Positions 50,501-62,628 of a stretch of DNA of 64,000 nt are shown piece after piece. The notes below the pieces were generated by a model that was not told the origin of the DNA, searched no databases, and was given only the letters and a program-made list of their open reading frames with translations. The position numbers and the translations under genes were made by a program. Numbering within the stretch: the first letter of the stretch is position 1; each line of letters begins with the position of its first letter. This DNA comes from Ceriagrion tenellum (lineage: Eukaryota > Arthropoda > Insecta > Odonata > Coenagrionidae): positions 7,455,258 through 7,519,257 of the forward strand of contig OY720641.1 in NCBI GenBank assembly GCA_963169105.1, in the 5' to 3' direction.

Positions 50501-52113
50501 TGATTTTTAGTATTTTATCACTTTCATTGGGGAAGATACTCGATGCATTTTTGTCGTAGTATTACTTACGCATGGGTAAAAAAATGCTCCTCATAAAATT
50601 TAACTCCGTAATTTTAGCCAAATATTTTTCACTGCGAATATGTCAAAAGGTATTTAAGTGATTCATTAATCTACGTTATCCTTTAAGTATTATTCTCCAT
50701 CTTATAAGTTGAACTGTTGAACTACACGCTTAATGTATTGCTCTTAGCAAACCTAGAAAACAATGCTGGAAAAGCTACAAATACCGTTTTAAAGATATTT
50801 TGAAGAAAATTCCACCCTTGTTTGGTCTCTCACTCAGATAAGTAATCGGTATTTACAAGTTCGGCAGATAGAACCAAACTCTAATTCATAATAAAAATAA
50901 TTGCCCTCTTTACTAAATCATTCCAAAGTAATTTAAAGGTGAATGTAGTACCAGGTAATTTCACTAAATCGAGTAACTGACACAATCAGAGATCCGGTCT
51001 ATTCCCTCCTTCATGAATAGCTTTTCATCGAGTGGTGAATTGGCGAATGAGTGGATATGAGCATCATACGGCAGACAGGACGTAGAAATCAAGTGGGGCC
51101 GAGTACCCGAGAATGGGAAGTAAACATCTCATTCGACGACCAAGGAGACCGCTCTGATTCTTTTGCAAAGCCCGAATATATGTAAAACTTACACACTCAT
51201 GGTTGAGGTCAATGTCCATTCCCTGGGCCTTCCGTGGATTCCTGCGAAGTTTTGGTTGCAATAAAGTCACATCACGTAGATTAATCATAAAGGCACTAAA
51301 AGAAGCCACGCCAGGATTTGAACCCCAGGCATACTTACTACAAAACGAAAAAAGGGAATTCTAATGTTTCCTTTAAAAACTGGACCAAATAAAATGTTCT
51401 GTATAGTTGAAAGTAGTTTTCATACATTAAATAATATTACCTTAGGAGGAATTTAGAAATTTAAGTGTTTGAGACGACCTGTATGCACGAGGGCGGAAAC
51501 TTACGTAGGGTTTTAAGTTATTGGGAATACTTTTAAAGAAAAATTTTCTCCACATGGAAACCATTCTATTCAACCAGATTTCCCATTATTTAACTTGAAA
51601 TTCACAGGATATTACGCCAAAATGTTAATTGTAATGCATCATATTTCTCGGAAGTAGTTTGAGGCCTATTAAAACGACGTTCATCCACAGCTCTTCCCTG
51701 CACGCGGAAATACGTTTTATTGTAAGTGAATTTGATCTGGAGAATAAAAAATTTTTATGTCCCAACAAATAATGCTTTCATCGTATTGCTTCTTAAGTTT
51801 CAATCAAGAAAATCTTTTTACACGGGCCAAAGCTCTAAAAAAATATGGTAATAATCTCTACATAATCAACTACGAATTTGGAACCTCGACTGAGTGCGGG
51901 TCGAAGCAAGCTCATCACGTTTATAACTCCTAGACGATCTCGCGAACGTAAACCTTATTAGTATGAATATTTACATGACACATAAAATCGATAAGTAATC
52001 ATAGAGAGTTTGAATCTTCCCGGTTTCCATATCTTGTCTCATTGTTGTCAAGTTGTCGAAGGAAAAGCGATTTCAATTAGTTCCCGTGTACGCCGCATTC
52101 AGACGCCAATGAG
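47578..52113. other. 4.5-kb interval between two inverted termini
   Basis: Mostly AT-rich. No transposase could be recognised in either strand. A tRNA-like B box GGTTCAAATCC (minus, about 51320) and a GC-richer segment at 48800-49020 may be SINE remnants. The frames 49561-49857 (plus), 47772-47972 and 51064-51309 (minus) have no known domain. A small direct repeat, AACGGATATTTATTAA, occurs twice at about 48113-48151. Confidence 0.4.
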
Positions 52114-52139
52114 TTTTGCGTTAATTTTTTCCGCCACTG
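52114..52139 (-). repeat. Right terminal inverted repeat, Tc1-like
   Basis: Perfect inverted match to 47552-47577, followed by TA (52140-52141). On the inner side the minus strand again has GAATGCGGC, as in the left terminus. Confidence 0.85.
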
Positions 52140-52141
52140 TA

Positions 52142-53649
52142 CATGATATTGATATCCTACACCGCCAATATTAGTTGGAAGTTTATTTCGTCAAAGACCG
52201 CTGTAGAGTTTTCGCTTTAATGTACGGCTTACGGAATGATGCAATAAAACTGTCCCACAAGGGCAGAAGTAAAATATCAAATATTCTCACAAATAACAAA
52301 ATCTAATGGAGGTGTAAAATTTTATTTATGGAAATATGAGAGTCTTTTGTTTACGTCATTAATATTCGTTATTTCTTTTCCCAAAGGGGTAATTTTCCAC
52401 TTGTAATGGAAATGATGCTTATCAATTTGAGTAATCCTTGATGAATAAAAGCCACGATAAGGAAAAAATTAAGGTTATATTTAAAAAATTGAATGAACAT
52501 ATTCAAAGGCCACCGTTTGGATAGCTTTTGAAAACCATTTTTCCTCTTTTATTTTTGCTATTAGAAGCGGTATACATACGCTGCATTTATAACAACTAAT
52601 ACTTTAAATATTAAATAGCATGGTCTGAATTGTGGTCTGTATTTTTTTATTTCGATTGCAGAATGCAATTAAAGGTAAAATGCCTGAAAAACTCCCAAGA
52701 GGCAAGCCAAGGATTTATACATAGGAAAATAAAGAAGAGAATATATAAGAGCTAAAAGGAAGTAAGAAAACTAGGATAAGACAGAGAATGACGGCAGGCT
52801 CAATCATCCAATCATAGGACTGAACTATCTGTGATGAGAATTTTTTTAATCTGAAATATCTAAGGTAAAAACCGGCAATAACGTGAGCTGCAAAAACTGT
52901 TGAAATAAAACCCACGAGCAATTGCCAGAAGAGATGAAAATGATACTTAGCTATGAATCCTTCAGTATTCTCCACCGTTAAACGAGTTCACCGATACCGA
53001 GTACAGGAATTTGTCGTCATAACATATCAAAGCGATTCATATTTCTTCCCAATTTCATATTGCGAAAAATATTTTGCGCGAAAAGATATTAAAAATCATA
53101 CTGAGAATACGTTTGATGATTTTAAATAATCCATTAAATTCTAGAGGTAAACTGCCAACGGTCAACAAACCATTCCTGTAGCTGAAAGTTTCCATGCATC
53201 TTTAAATTACTAGCATTTATATCGCGCTTTGAACGGCACGTTCCTATGCTGCCTACTCAAACATTCCACGCAGAACAATGAATGAATGGCTAAATTTCTA
53301 ATAGCCTTTCGGTCTGTAACTGATAACCTGGCAGTCTGAAACTATTTTAAAGCCTCATTATGTACTTATTTTGTAACCGAGAAAATTCCCATTCGATGAA
53401 AAATGGTGGAAAGAGGAAAATCCCATTTTCCTACTTGTGGCACCGAGCTCCCATCCATCAAAACTTAACGAATAGAAATGGAATTTCCTCTAGATTTGGA
53501 TAATATAGAACATTTCCCACACACCCGCAGAAAATATTTTATGCTTACATCGCTACTAGCTCCAATTTCAATGTCTCAGTCTTCCATATCGCTCACAAAT
53601 ATTTGAATATCGTTTTATCGTATTCACTTCATCATTCGAGTATTCCACC
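52142..53649. other. AT-rich non-coding stretch
   Basis: A minus-strand frame of 86 codons (52715-52975) has two hydrophobic segments but no recognised family and may be chance. Nothing else is seen. Confidence 0.45.
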
Positions 53650-55184
53650 AGCTGGTTGGTATGTTTTTGGACGGCACTTACTTATCCGACCGTCCAAATT
53701 CCTGGCATATATTCCCCAGAACCGCCAGAATACCCCTCTCAAATTACTCATACTGTCTTGCTCTTCATTCTTATTTGTCCAGACTTACTATTTCTTTCTC
53801 TTCCAAGTTTCCCCAGTGTTCTCCCCTCTATAACTCTCTCCAATATTTCCTCTTTTTAAAACGTCTTCCATCCATCCCCTTTGCCTCCTACGAACCTTCA
53901 CCATCAGCTTTCTTTCTTATACAATCATATTCAATACCTCCTTCTTCGTCTTTCTCGCGTTCTAACTCACCCTCTCCTTCCTTTTCCACACCCAAATCTC
54001 AAACGCCTATAACATACGTACGTCCATCCATTGGAATTACCAAGTCTCCGACCTACACAGTGCCACACTCATGTTTCTTTAGCCATGGCAATTTGACATA
54101 TTTGATCCCGACCATTCTCCTCCAAAATACTGCACAATTTAACCTATTATAGGCCCTCCCTAACTTATCTCTCAGGCCTTCTGGCTTCTAGAGAATTTCA
54201 TCTTTTATATTAAATCATGGTTTATCTTCATCCTATACTTTTGCACTGCTCCGGTAATGCATTCAATATTGACTGTAACCCCTTGGCTGACAGAAAAACC
54301 ATTGCTTGATTATCCACACATCTCACAGATTTTATCAGACCCCGTCCGACCTTAATTCCTGCCTCCACCTCTCCTCTTGCTATCCTAACCATTTCTCCTG
54401 AAAGCACGTTAAAAAGTAACAGCGATAATGGGCACCCCTCCCGTACTCCCATCCCATTCCAAACCTACAACGGCCGCTGTAAGCTGCGACCTCATTTCTC
54501 TTTCCTAACTTAAACTCGCCCACTCGCACATCTTTTCCATAATCCAATGCACCGCTCCAATCCCCAAGTATTAGCAACTTCTTCCTCCAAGGTATTTTAT
54601 CAATCATTTCTTCCACCCGACAGTAAACCCCATCTACCGTTTCCAGGTAGGCATGTTTCGAGTTTCCTATGTTTCGAGGTAGGCATATACACCTGGATTA
54701 TAACTAAGTTCGTTGGTTCTGACTTCAGCACAGCGACTGTTATCCTATAACTCACTAATTCTGCACAGTCTACTTTTCAACCAAGTTTCTCTTTCATTGC
54801 GTATGCAAACCCATGCTGATTTTGATACCCTCCACCATACATCACTCTACAGTCGTCACTTCAATAGTCTTCGCTTTTTTTCCATCTTATTTCGCTCAGA
54901 CCCATGATAAGTACACCCACCTTATCCATTTCTTTCTTTGTATTCCATATCTTTCCCGCCCACGGCATGATCCTAACCTTCCACGCGCCAATTCCGAATA
55001 TTGCGTTCCAATTACTTTTCCTCAGATCCAGCATTTGCATCTGCTTACAAGAATGAATATTGTTTAATGACGACGGCAGGGGCCTTATTCCCTCTGCTAC
55101 CAAGCACTTATACTTGCCAGGATCCATTTTTACGCTGTACCTACATTTGCATAGTTCCTTTCTCCAACTGAATCCTTCTTTCAT
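53650..55184 (-). mobile_element. RTE-like non-LTR retrotransposon with rearranged interior
   Basis: Pieces of all main parts of an RTE-like protein occur in the right order on the minus strand: endonuclease start (about 55000-54870), endonuclease middle (about 54616-54500), reverse-transcriptase catalytic region (54452-54228) and the post-polymerase tail (about 54040-53760). The spacing is far too short for a complete element, so internal deletions have occurred. A local duplication (GTTTCGAG and GTAGGCAT each twice) lies at about 54640-54690. It is a different family from the RTE-like copies at 8285 and 27757. Ends are approximate and no tail repeat was found. Confidence 0.85.
53760..55184 (-). 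pseudogene. RTE-like endonuclease/reverse-transcriptase protein remnant
   Basis: Endonuclease motifs: GAWKVRIM and LSEIRW (start of an apurinic-type endonuclease fold), then LLILGDWSG, where the family has GDWNA or GDFNA. Reverse transcriptase: GVREGCPLSLLLFNV, then CVDNQAMVF in place of YADDQ; the catalytic pair is damaged. The tail reads SETW, AFEIWVWKRKERVS, KKEVLNM and RRRQRGWMEDVLKRG, the zinc-binding-like C-terminal region seen in insect RTE-like proteins. The endonuclease frame runs directly into reverse-transcriptase DNA in another frame near 54480, marking a deletion. Stops are frequent in the tail. Non-functional. Confidence 0.86.
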
Positions 55185-58139
55185 ATATCAAATATCCTCC
55201 AAATATGTGCCCATGCATTTCACATAGTACGCTTACCACATTTGACGGATTTTCGATGAGAACTGTCCAAAATTTAAAGGTTTTTGAATTTAGTTGGATT
55301 TCCGTAGTCTTCTCAAGGCTATTTTCTCCGTGACACCATCACGTGAGAAGCCGCTCCACGGGAGGAAGATGCTTTTTGCACCCGCCTCACTAAGGAACAG
55401 ATGCTGCGCGGACTACCTTTCGTCTATTTCCCAACCTTCGACCTATCTGGCATGGGTGGCTCTACCAGAAGCTCCGCCAGTTTACCTCCAATTTTTGTAC
55501 GTTGCATTCTGAATAACTTGGATGAAATGATAGGAGGAATAGATGGCCCTTTCATACTACGTCAGGACAAACTGCAATAAAATTAAAAAAAACTAATTAT
55601 CACATGCTATACATCAGAATCACGGCACTTTTAATTATTCCAATAGCATTTTTATTCATTAGAACTGAATTGTCGACATTTTTATATAAATGTTTTGGAG
55701 AAAAAATAATTTCTGTAATAAACTGAAGTATAATGGCAACAAGCCTCAGTAAAAGGTGAAAACGTCAGAAGGCAAGTCCGTAAAATATAGCTCATTTAAA
55801 AAAATGGATCTGGAAATTTGAAATATTAGAAAATGGACAAATTTGTGAGCACAAGTAAAAAAACGTTCGTGGATTTTCTGATGCATACTATGTAATCCAC
55901 ATCATCTCTTGCTTAAGGAATAAATAGGGTATGGCTTCCGTTTCCGGGGAGTTACAATCAATCCCGTCGAGTGAACAATTCTATCAACGCAGAATGCGAT
56001 TGATGTATGAAATTATTAGGAAATATAAGACGAACCGGACTCCATGAAATAATATTGAGATGTACTTTAGACGTAAATGAAACACAAACGCGTGAAACCT
56101 AAGCCACCTCGACTCTAGGAGAAAGCTTAATGTCATCATTTGTCGACGTGAGTCTTCGCCATGAGAATCGTAGGCTTCACTGTGATGGTGGGAAAACTCA
56201 GTGTTTCAAGATTCTGAAGAACCTCTCACTTCTGTCGACTGCTATTTCATGCAGTCTTCTTATAACCTACTTCTTCCCTCATATGGCTTTATCCATCCAA
56301 GTCAGAGAACTCATTTTAACCCGTTTGAACGAACTTAAGTCTCTCCACTGCTGGGTGGCCTTCCATTCTCCATTCAAGTCGAAGTTGTCGTTCCATATGG
56401 CAGAGGCTAAGGATATTCCCGGACCGATTCTTCACCCAAAAATCATCCAATTGGGCACTTTATTTTTTTCTTAAATTTTTCCCATTTTCCTTTCCTTCAA
56501 ATAATTTCTTTTTTCACCTTCAAATTCATTCATTTGAGAGACTTTTCATTCTATCTGGCTCGCATTTTGTCTTCACTGCATAAAGAGACACTTAACAGTC
56601 TTTGTAAGTTCAATCATCAGGACATAAAATTAACTTAAGAATGACATTACTTTGTCATTTCTTTTTGTTGCTATACCTATTGAAATATTATAAAAGCTAC
56701 CTATCTATTCTTCAGTGTGGGTTATCGATGCACAACAGCTTTATCCTAAAAAAGTAGCCAGCGTCGTAGTACTTCTTCAATACTCTCTCTTTTCTTTTAT
56801 ATCGCACAGTTCCTATCCTAAAAATGCTTTTAATGTATTTTCTTCTTCTCAACTCATTTCACAGCGTTTTACTAATCAATGCGATGATGAGCATTCCTTT
56901 CTACAATCAAACACGCCAAGTCTACATAATATGCTGATCTCTTGATTTCCAGGGGCACTTTTATTGTCCTTTCCAACAATGCAATAGTGTTTCCATTTTC
57001 GTTCCTTTCCATTCAGCATGGACTTCATATCTTGCTCAACATCCACATCTGCCCCACCCGACTCTTCCCCTTAAGAGCCCAGATCTTCTTGCCCATTAAA
57101 ACAATATACCTGTGTGTGAGTTCCAAAATTTCAAATTACTTACTTCACTCCTGCGATATCATATACACAATAAAAAAATGGGAAACGCCTATCATCTTTA
57201 TACCAAAAATTAAAATGTGTGCGATAACTTTTAGATATAGATAATAAAAGTTACATAATTTCGATAAAGTAATGTCATTAAGCACCACATATTAGGTAAT
57301 TATCTTACTATGTCACGCGGTATTAGGCAATCACCTTTTGCTACGACTCAACTCAGGGATCTTGTCAGTAGGCATTATTCTTATAATTTCATTCATTTTA
57401 GAGATAATTCAAGGTTTTTATTTATCAGTCTGTCTTTACACTAGTGGCATATAACTTAAGGTATTATAGAGCGAAATATCACCCTAATCATAACATATAC
57501 TACACTCGGACTTTCATTAATACCAAGCAATTGAAAGAGGCATGAAGTAAATATGTAGTATAGTGCTCAGAGGTATTTTAGGTAATATGTTCCATGAAGT
57601 GCACTGCAAACGTTTACGCAACCGAAGGTGTTCCATGCTTCACAAGAAGTAGCATGAGTAAAAAATTAATTTCCTACACTATATGGAAAACGTACGCACT
57701 GCCAATTAAAACGATACGCGTGCGTTAGGGTTTGTAATTCTGAATTTACTCCGCACTTGCGCGCCCATACATTCAAAGTATCAAGGAAAGTGGCGATTCA
57801 AATGTTGCCAAAAAAGATTACAATAAGTGCAATAAGTTTTAGATATAGATTTTTTAAAATATACAGTTTTAAATTGGGAGAAAAATTCATTGATTTTCCT
57901 GTTTAGTGATTCCTTGCTCCAGCTGCCCTCTCTTCGAACTGAGAATGAAACAAAAATAAGTATGATGAGGAAAGCAGTGAGCTATCTTCTACCCTCTTCA
58001 ATTAAATTCAATATGCTTGAATTACTACTTCATGTATAGCTATGTCGGAACTATTTATAGTGAAAAAAGCAGAAGAGCAGAGTCTAAAGCTATTCTGAAC
58101 CCGATTCAGCGCCCGACAGCTCTTCAAATCTGACTACTT
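55185..58139. other. Non-coding stretch
   Basis: The longest frame, 56130-56474 (plus, 114 codons), has no recognised domain; the same DNA is also open in parts on the minus strand. The remainder is AT-rich and featureless. Confidence 0.4.
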
Positions 58140-58700
58140 ACTCCAGCGGTAATTTTTTTTCCATTGGCCTTCCTTCAAAACCTCCGTCGTTTCGGTCCTT
58201 CATCCTTCTAGGGGGTGGCGGGAATCTCTCATTCCTCTTCTCCACAATCCTCCACACCCACTTCCATCCCTTTCGGGGGCGCCGCAAAAGCCCTCCAGCA
58301 TATATCTCTCGCTCCCTCACGCCCCATTTCACTCTCCATATTTTTCGTCGGCGTCCCTTCTTTTTCCTCTTTCGTCCCTCCCACACCGCTCGCACACAAA
58401 CAACAGCTTTCTTTATCTCCCTCACACGAGAAAGTTTTCAGTCTTCTTCCTCCCGACACCCTCGAACCGTTGCCGCCGCGAACCACAGGGCGAACGCACA
58501 CAAGCACGGATGCAAGCATTCGAACCCCTCTCGCTCACTCATCGACGACTCGATCACAAAAAAATAAACAGAATGCGAAGAAAACCTTTAAAAAAAAGGG
58601 ATGGATCGCGAGTGTTTACGCATTTGTGTCGCTTGCTCTGAGTTGTCGGCGAGGTGAAAAAGGAAACGGCAGGGCAGATGGAGTCATGGTGTAAATGTTG
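58140..58700. other. CpG-containing, pyrimidine-rich patch
   Basis: Strong C/T bias on the plus strand from about 58140 to 58520, then a mixed CpG-containing edge. The 159-codon plus frame and the Arg/Glu-rich minus frames follow from composition. No gene recognised. Confidence 0.5.
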
Positions 58701-59502
58701 TTTATATTTTTTTTTTAATTTTTCAGGGTGGGTGAGAGGGTATGTTGACTGATATTGAGGATACTAGTTCCCAATAGTGCAACCAGACTTTAAGATGGGC
58801 AGGAGTTCAAAACAGAACAAGATATCCGTTTAAATATACTCATTGTCAGCTGTGCTGAACAATACGTCCCACGAATAAATATTTTAGCATTTAGACTGAC
58901 AGAAACATCAGTCTTTTCCGGAATTCATAATAATATTCTCAAAAATAGCAGCATCTAGTAGAATCTAATCCCATAATTTGACGCATGTCAAGTGTAAAAT
59001 GGTTAATTGATTGATAACTAGAATCACTTTTATGTATTTATTTATTTATTTTTGTAATATTGAATTTAATTTTGTTTTTGTTTGCTAACATGTTTAATCA
59101 TTATTTTCATAGTGATGACAAAAAAGAAAATAAGTGATTGTTGGACTGGAGATCTGAGAGGAAGATGTATGAGTACTGATGAATAAAAGTTGATTACAGA
59201 AGAATAATAAGAAAAGTGCAGAGGGATATAAAAAGGATTCGCTTTGGCACGATACATTTATTGTAGAATATTAAGTTTGTAGATATTTTGCATTTGATAT
59301 AGCTATAATATGTTTCCTCGGCACAAAATGTAAATAAAACTTATCAATTTTTATGATTACCCGTATTGATGACCGTTAATATCGTCAAATCAAAAAGCAT
59401 TAAGTGTAACGCAGCTAATGGAGGAGTACACCAGTTAGGCTTTCTTCACTAGCTAATTCAGTAATGCAAATTTTAGTCAGAGAAGGCAATATGTTATTGT
59501 GT
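58701..59502. other. AT-rich non-coding stretch
   Basis: Nothing recognised. Confidence 0.5.
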
Positions 59503-59560
59503 GATCACTAGCGGGTGACTCCCTTCAAGTAACTGCGCGGCTAGTTCCGTGGTTCTTTGG
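59503..59560 (-). mobile_element. Partial copy of the 36444 SINE-like head
   Basis: The minus strand reads CAAAGAACCACGGAACTAGC, continuing through CGCGCAGTTACT, and then GGAGTCACCCG. It matches 36449-36498 with a few substitutions and a short insertion. Similarity stops where the fold-back, tRNA-like part begins in the longer copy. Confidence 0.8.
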
Positions 59561-59562
59561 CA

Positions 59563-62369
59563 AAATTTTAACGTTACATCATATCTCTAGAACCTATAGA
59601 AGCGGATGAAAAAGGAATACACTGGCAAACTGATGCGAGACAGACTGTTGACGCTCCAGTCTATGACATCGACAATCCGTGTCACTAAAACAGTTTGTAA
59701 ATATAATTCACTTTTCACTTTTCTATCTCCCGACTCCTTTTTCATACTCCTCAGGCCTACAACACATCCTCCGCTGGCTTGAAGATTGGTATTCAGAAGT
59801 ATGTCTTTCAATTATTTGTCCTTAGAAATTTCAGTTTACCGTAGCTCTGAAGATAAATTGAAATTATTAAGAAATGGCTTGCGACTCTTTTTACTTTCCA
59901 AGCTTTATCTTTGACGGTTCCCATTATCCCATAATCTTTTTTGACGAATTTGTACTCTGATAGTGACTATTGCATGGGAATTCTACGTTAGTGTTTCTCT
60001 GCTACACTACCTGGTAATATATTTATGCATAAACTAAATAATTTTACTCAAGTAAACTAATGAAATTAAGTTTAATCAAACTGGAATTTTAATTAAATAA
60101 ACGAATGAAATTTAGTTCAATCAAACTGGATAGCGTAGCATCACAGAGGACTAGTTTCACATCACCCAACTATTTTCCTTCAAAAGGTCTCCGTCAGCAC
60201 TCATGAGTGTGGAGAGGCAAACAAAGAATATCACCATCCAAACAGCTGCTCTTTCCTATATCCAATTTCCTGAGCTTGGCTTTCGCTTGAGACGTGCACT
60301 TGAGCAGCACAAAGACTTCAATCATGAATTCCTCACGGACGAAGCAGAATTCCTCCACAAGGGGGCGTGAATGCGTGAATAGGAATGCAAAGGTTAATGA
60401 AGTGCATGAGTAAATCAAAGGCGGATTGCATGGTTCAGCCCACATGATGAATTGTTACTCACGCCACTGTGAGGTCGAGAAAGGCTTATGATATCCAAAA
60501 GAAAGTGGGAATTAACTACATCTGTAGAGCGGAAATTTCCAAAGACACAGACGGGGAAGATTACAAATTTGTTAGTTAGTTAGCCTCAAGGAAATACCAC
60601 CAATCGAAATGTGCAAGGTGCAGGCATGCCCCCAAAATATTTTCTTCAAAGGATCTAATCTTTGCAAATGAATTAGTTTTCCCCTGCCTCTGCAGACCTG
60701 ACAGGCGCCCACTGCTTTATGAGTAATCTCGGACGTTTGATGGGGCTTGTTCTATTTACACAGTATTGGGGTACTTTATGCAAGAAAGCATATACCTACT
60801 CTTTCCCAGGCGTATGAAAAGCACGGAAAGTTCAATCATTAATAAAGTTCTTTTTGGCGTATCTGAAGTGAAGAGTTACTTAACGCTTTCCCCTTTCTCA
60901 CGCTATTCCCAGCGACTAGCAATAAATAAATCTATAGTCTTTTTGGTAAACATCACCGGTTACCAAGTATTATGTATACTGAATTATTAGGAGTAAAAAT
61001 GAAACCTGCAGTATTTAATGAATTACCAAAGGAGCTTGAACTCATAACTAAATACATATCAGATGTTTAACCGAAGTGTGTGTTTCTTTTCAGGGACGTG
61101 GAATATTTCTAAGTGGATATGGAAATTTATACTTCCGTCGATTTAACAAAAAGTAGTATCTTAGTTTTTGCGGATTAACGATGGCATTCAGATAGAGATG
61201 AGATCAGCAGTTCTCACTTCCCTAACAATAGTTTAACTTTTTCGTGGGAAATTCTATTGCACTATTTAAATGAGTATTTGGAAATCATTACATCCATCCC
61301 CAATTCCATTACATCCTATCCCCAAAAATCTTGTTGCTCTTATCGCAAACGCAAAATGAGACCACTAAACTCCGAATGGAATAGTTATAACTTCAATTTT
61401 AGGAGTCCTTGATGTAACACAGTCCAAATACAGTATATATAAAGTTTTTACGCCAGTCATTATCACGGATTTCAGAACCAAATCGATACCATATTTCATC
61501 CCTGTCAAAGCTCACCTTTTATATTATTAAACCCAACTTTTCTAAAAAAAATTATTTACTAACACAGTGTTAGGTTTCAGTTTTTAATATTTAACTCTGT
61601 CCCTTACGTAATTATCGCATGGTATTTGAATAGACATACTTTGTATAATTATTTAACTATTTTATTTTTAAGGCATATTTATTCTTATATTTATTTCTTT
61701 ATCATATTTATGGAGAATGCCATTATTCTTGTTGTTTGAAAATAGTATTTGAGCCAAAACTTTCCCTTGCTAGCCATTGTGAGATCATTATCGCTACTCC
61801 AGAGGGACTCAAATAAAGTCACGTTTCCCTTGTCCTTGTTTCCTTCAGTTTCAGAATTAAATTGGTTTAAAGGAAGTCTCCCGGCCCATCACTTTTCGAC
61901 TATAAAACGAGTAATCATAGAAAAAATTCACTTACGCTTTCCCTTAACTCCTGCATAATATAAATTTTGTTCGATAAACCTCATTAAGGTAAAAGTTTGT
62001 CTACCACAATTCTCTTACTCAATATTCCTTAGTGTGTCCTACTTATTTACCAATTTGGTAGATTTACTCAGCAGTCTTTCCTAAGACAATCTCTATTCGT
62101 TATTGACAACCTCCATGAAAGCCATCCAAAAGGAAAGTCTGCCCATTTTCCCATACTCACATTCACTGTGCATTACTAAACGGCCTACAGAGTCCATACC
62201 GTGTGTTCCATCTAGGAATAATCTGCTGATTTCTGATTTAATTTCCGAGCGCCTTTTCTTCCGCTTAAATATAGTAAACAATTACGGTTTTGCTATTATT
62301 CATGTCCATCATATTTTCTCCATTCAACTCAAACCCTAAAGTTTCCAATTCACCAACTCAAGGATCAAC
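59563..62369. other. AT-rich non-coding stretch
   Basis: Nothing recognised. Frames at 60194-60445 (minus) and 61749-61958 and 62103-62339 (plus) lack motifs. Confidence 0.45.
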
Positions 62370-62628
62370 CAAGTGGTAAATATACGCCTCACTACATTTC
62401 TAAGCCTGACTGATCCGATAAAATTAGAGAGATACACAGCCTAACAGATACCCATTCTTTCCGCGCACAATATGCCGTCACAATATTAACTCAGCTCCTT
62501 TGAATACACTTCCATAATACATGTCACATTACACCTCCCAAATCTTACATCTTTACACGGTTAGTGACCTACCACCCCCTACCATACGCCCATGCAGCGG
62601 CTCGCGGGGTAGTATGTAGATGTAGATG
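62370..62628 (+). mobile_element. Non-LTR retrotransposon 3' end, same family as 688-1690 (copy A3)
   Basis: Short 5'-truncated copy covering the last coding part (CTCACTACATTTCTAAGCCT, matching the HYIS segment, then CCATTCTTTCCGCGCAC for the FFPR/H segment) and the 3' UTR with TTTACACGG and CGGCTCGCGGGGTAGTAT, ending in a GTAGAT tail at about 62628. It has stops in the coding remnant. The UTR is better preserved than the coding part. Confidence 0.85.

Noticed and set aside
52715..52975. 86-codon minus-strand frame with two hydrophobic segments as a membrane protein exon
   Set aside because: AT-rich DNA readily gives hydrophobic frames; no family, splice-site support or neighbouring exons were found.
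53661..54152. 163-codon plus-strand frame
   Set aside because: It is antisense to the C-terminal part of the RTE-like retrotransposon, whose minus-strand motifs are clear.
58215..58694. 159-codon plus-strand frame
   Set aside because: Composition artefact; the opposite strand is also open over much of it and no family is recognised.
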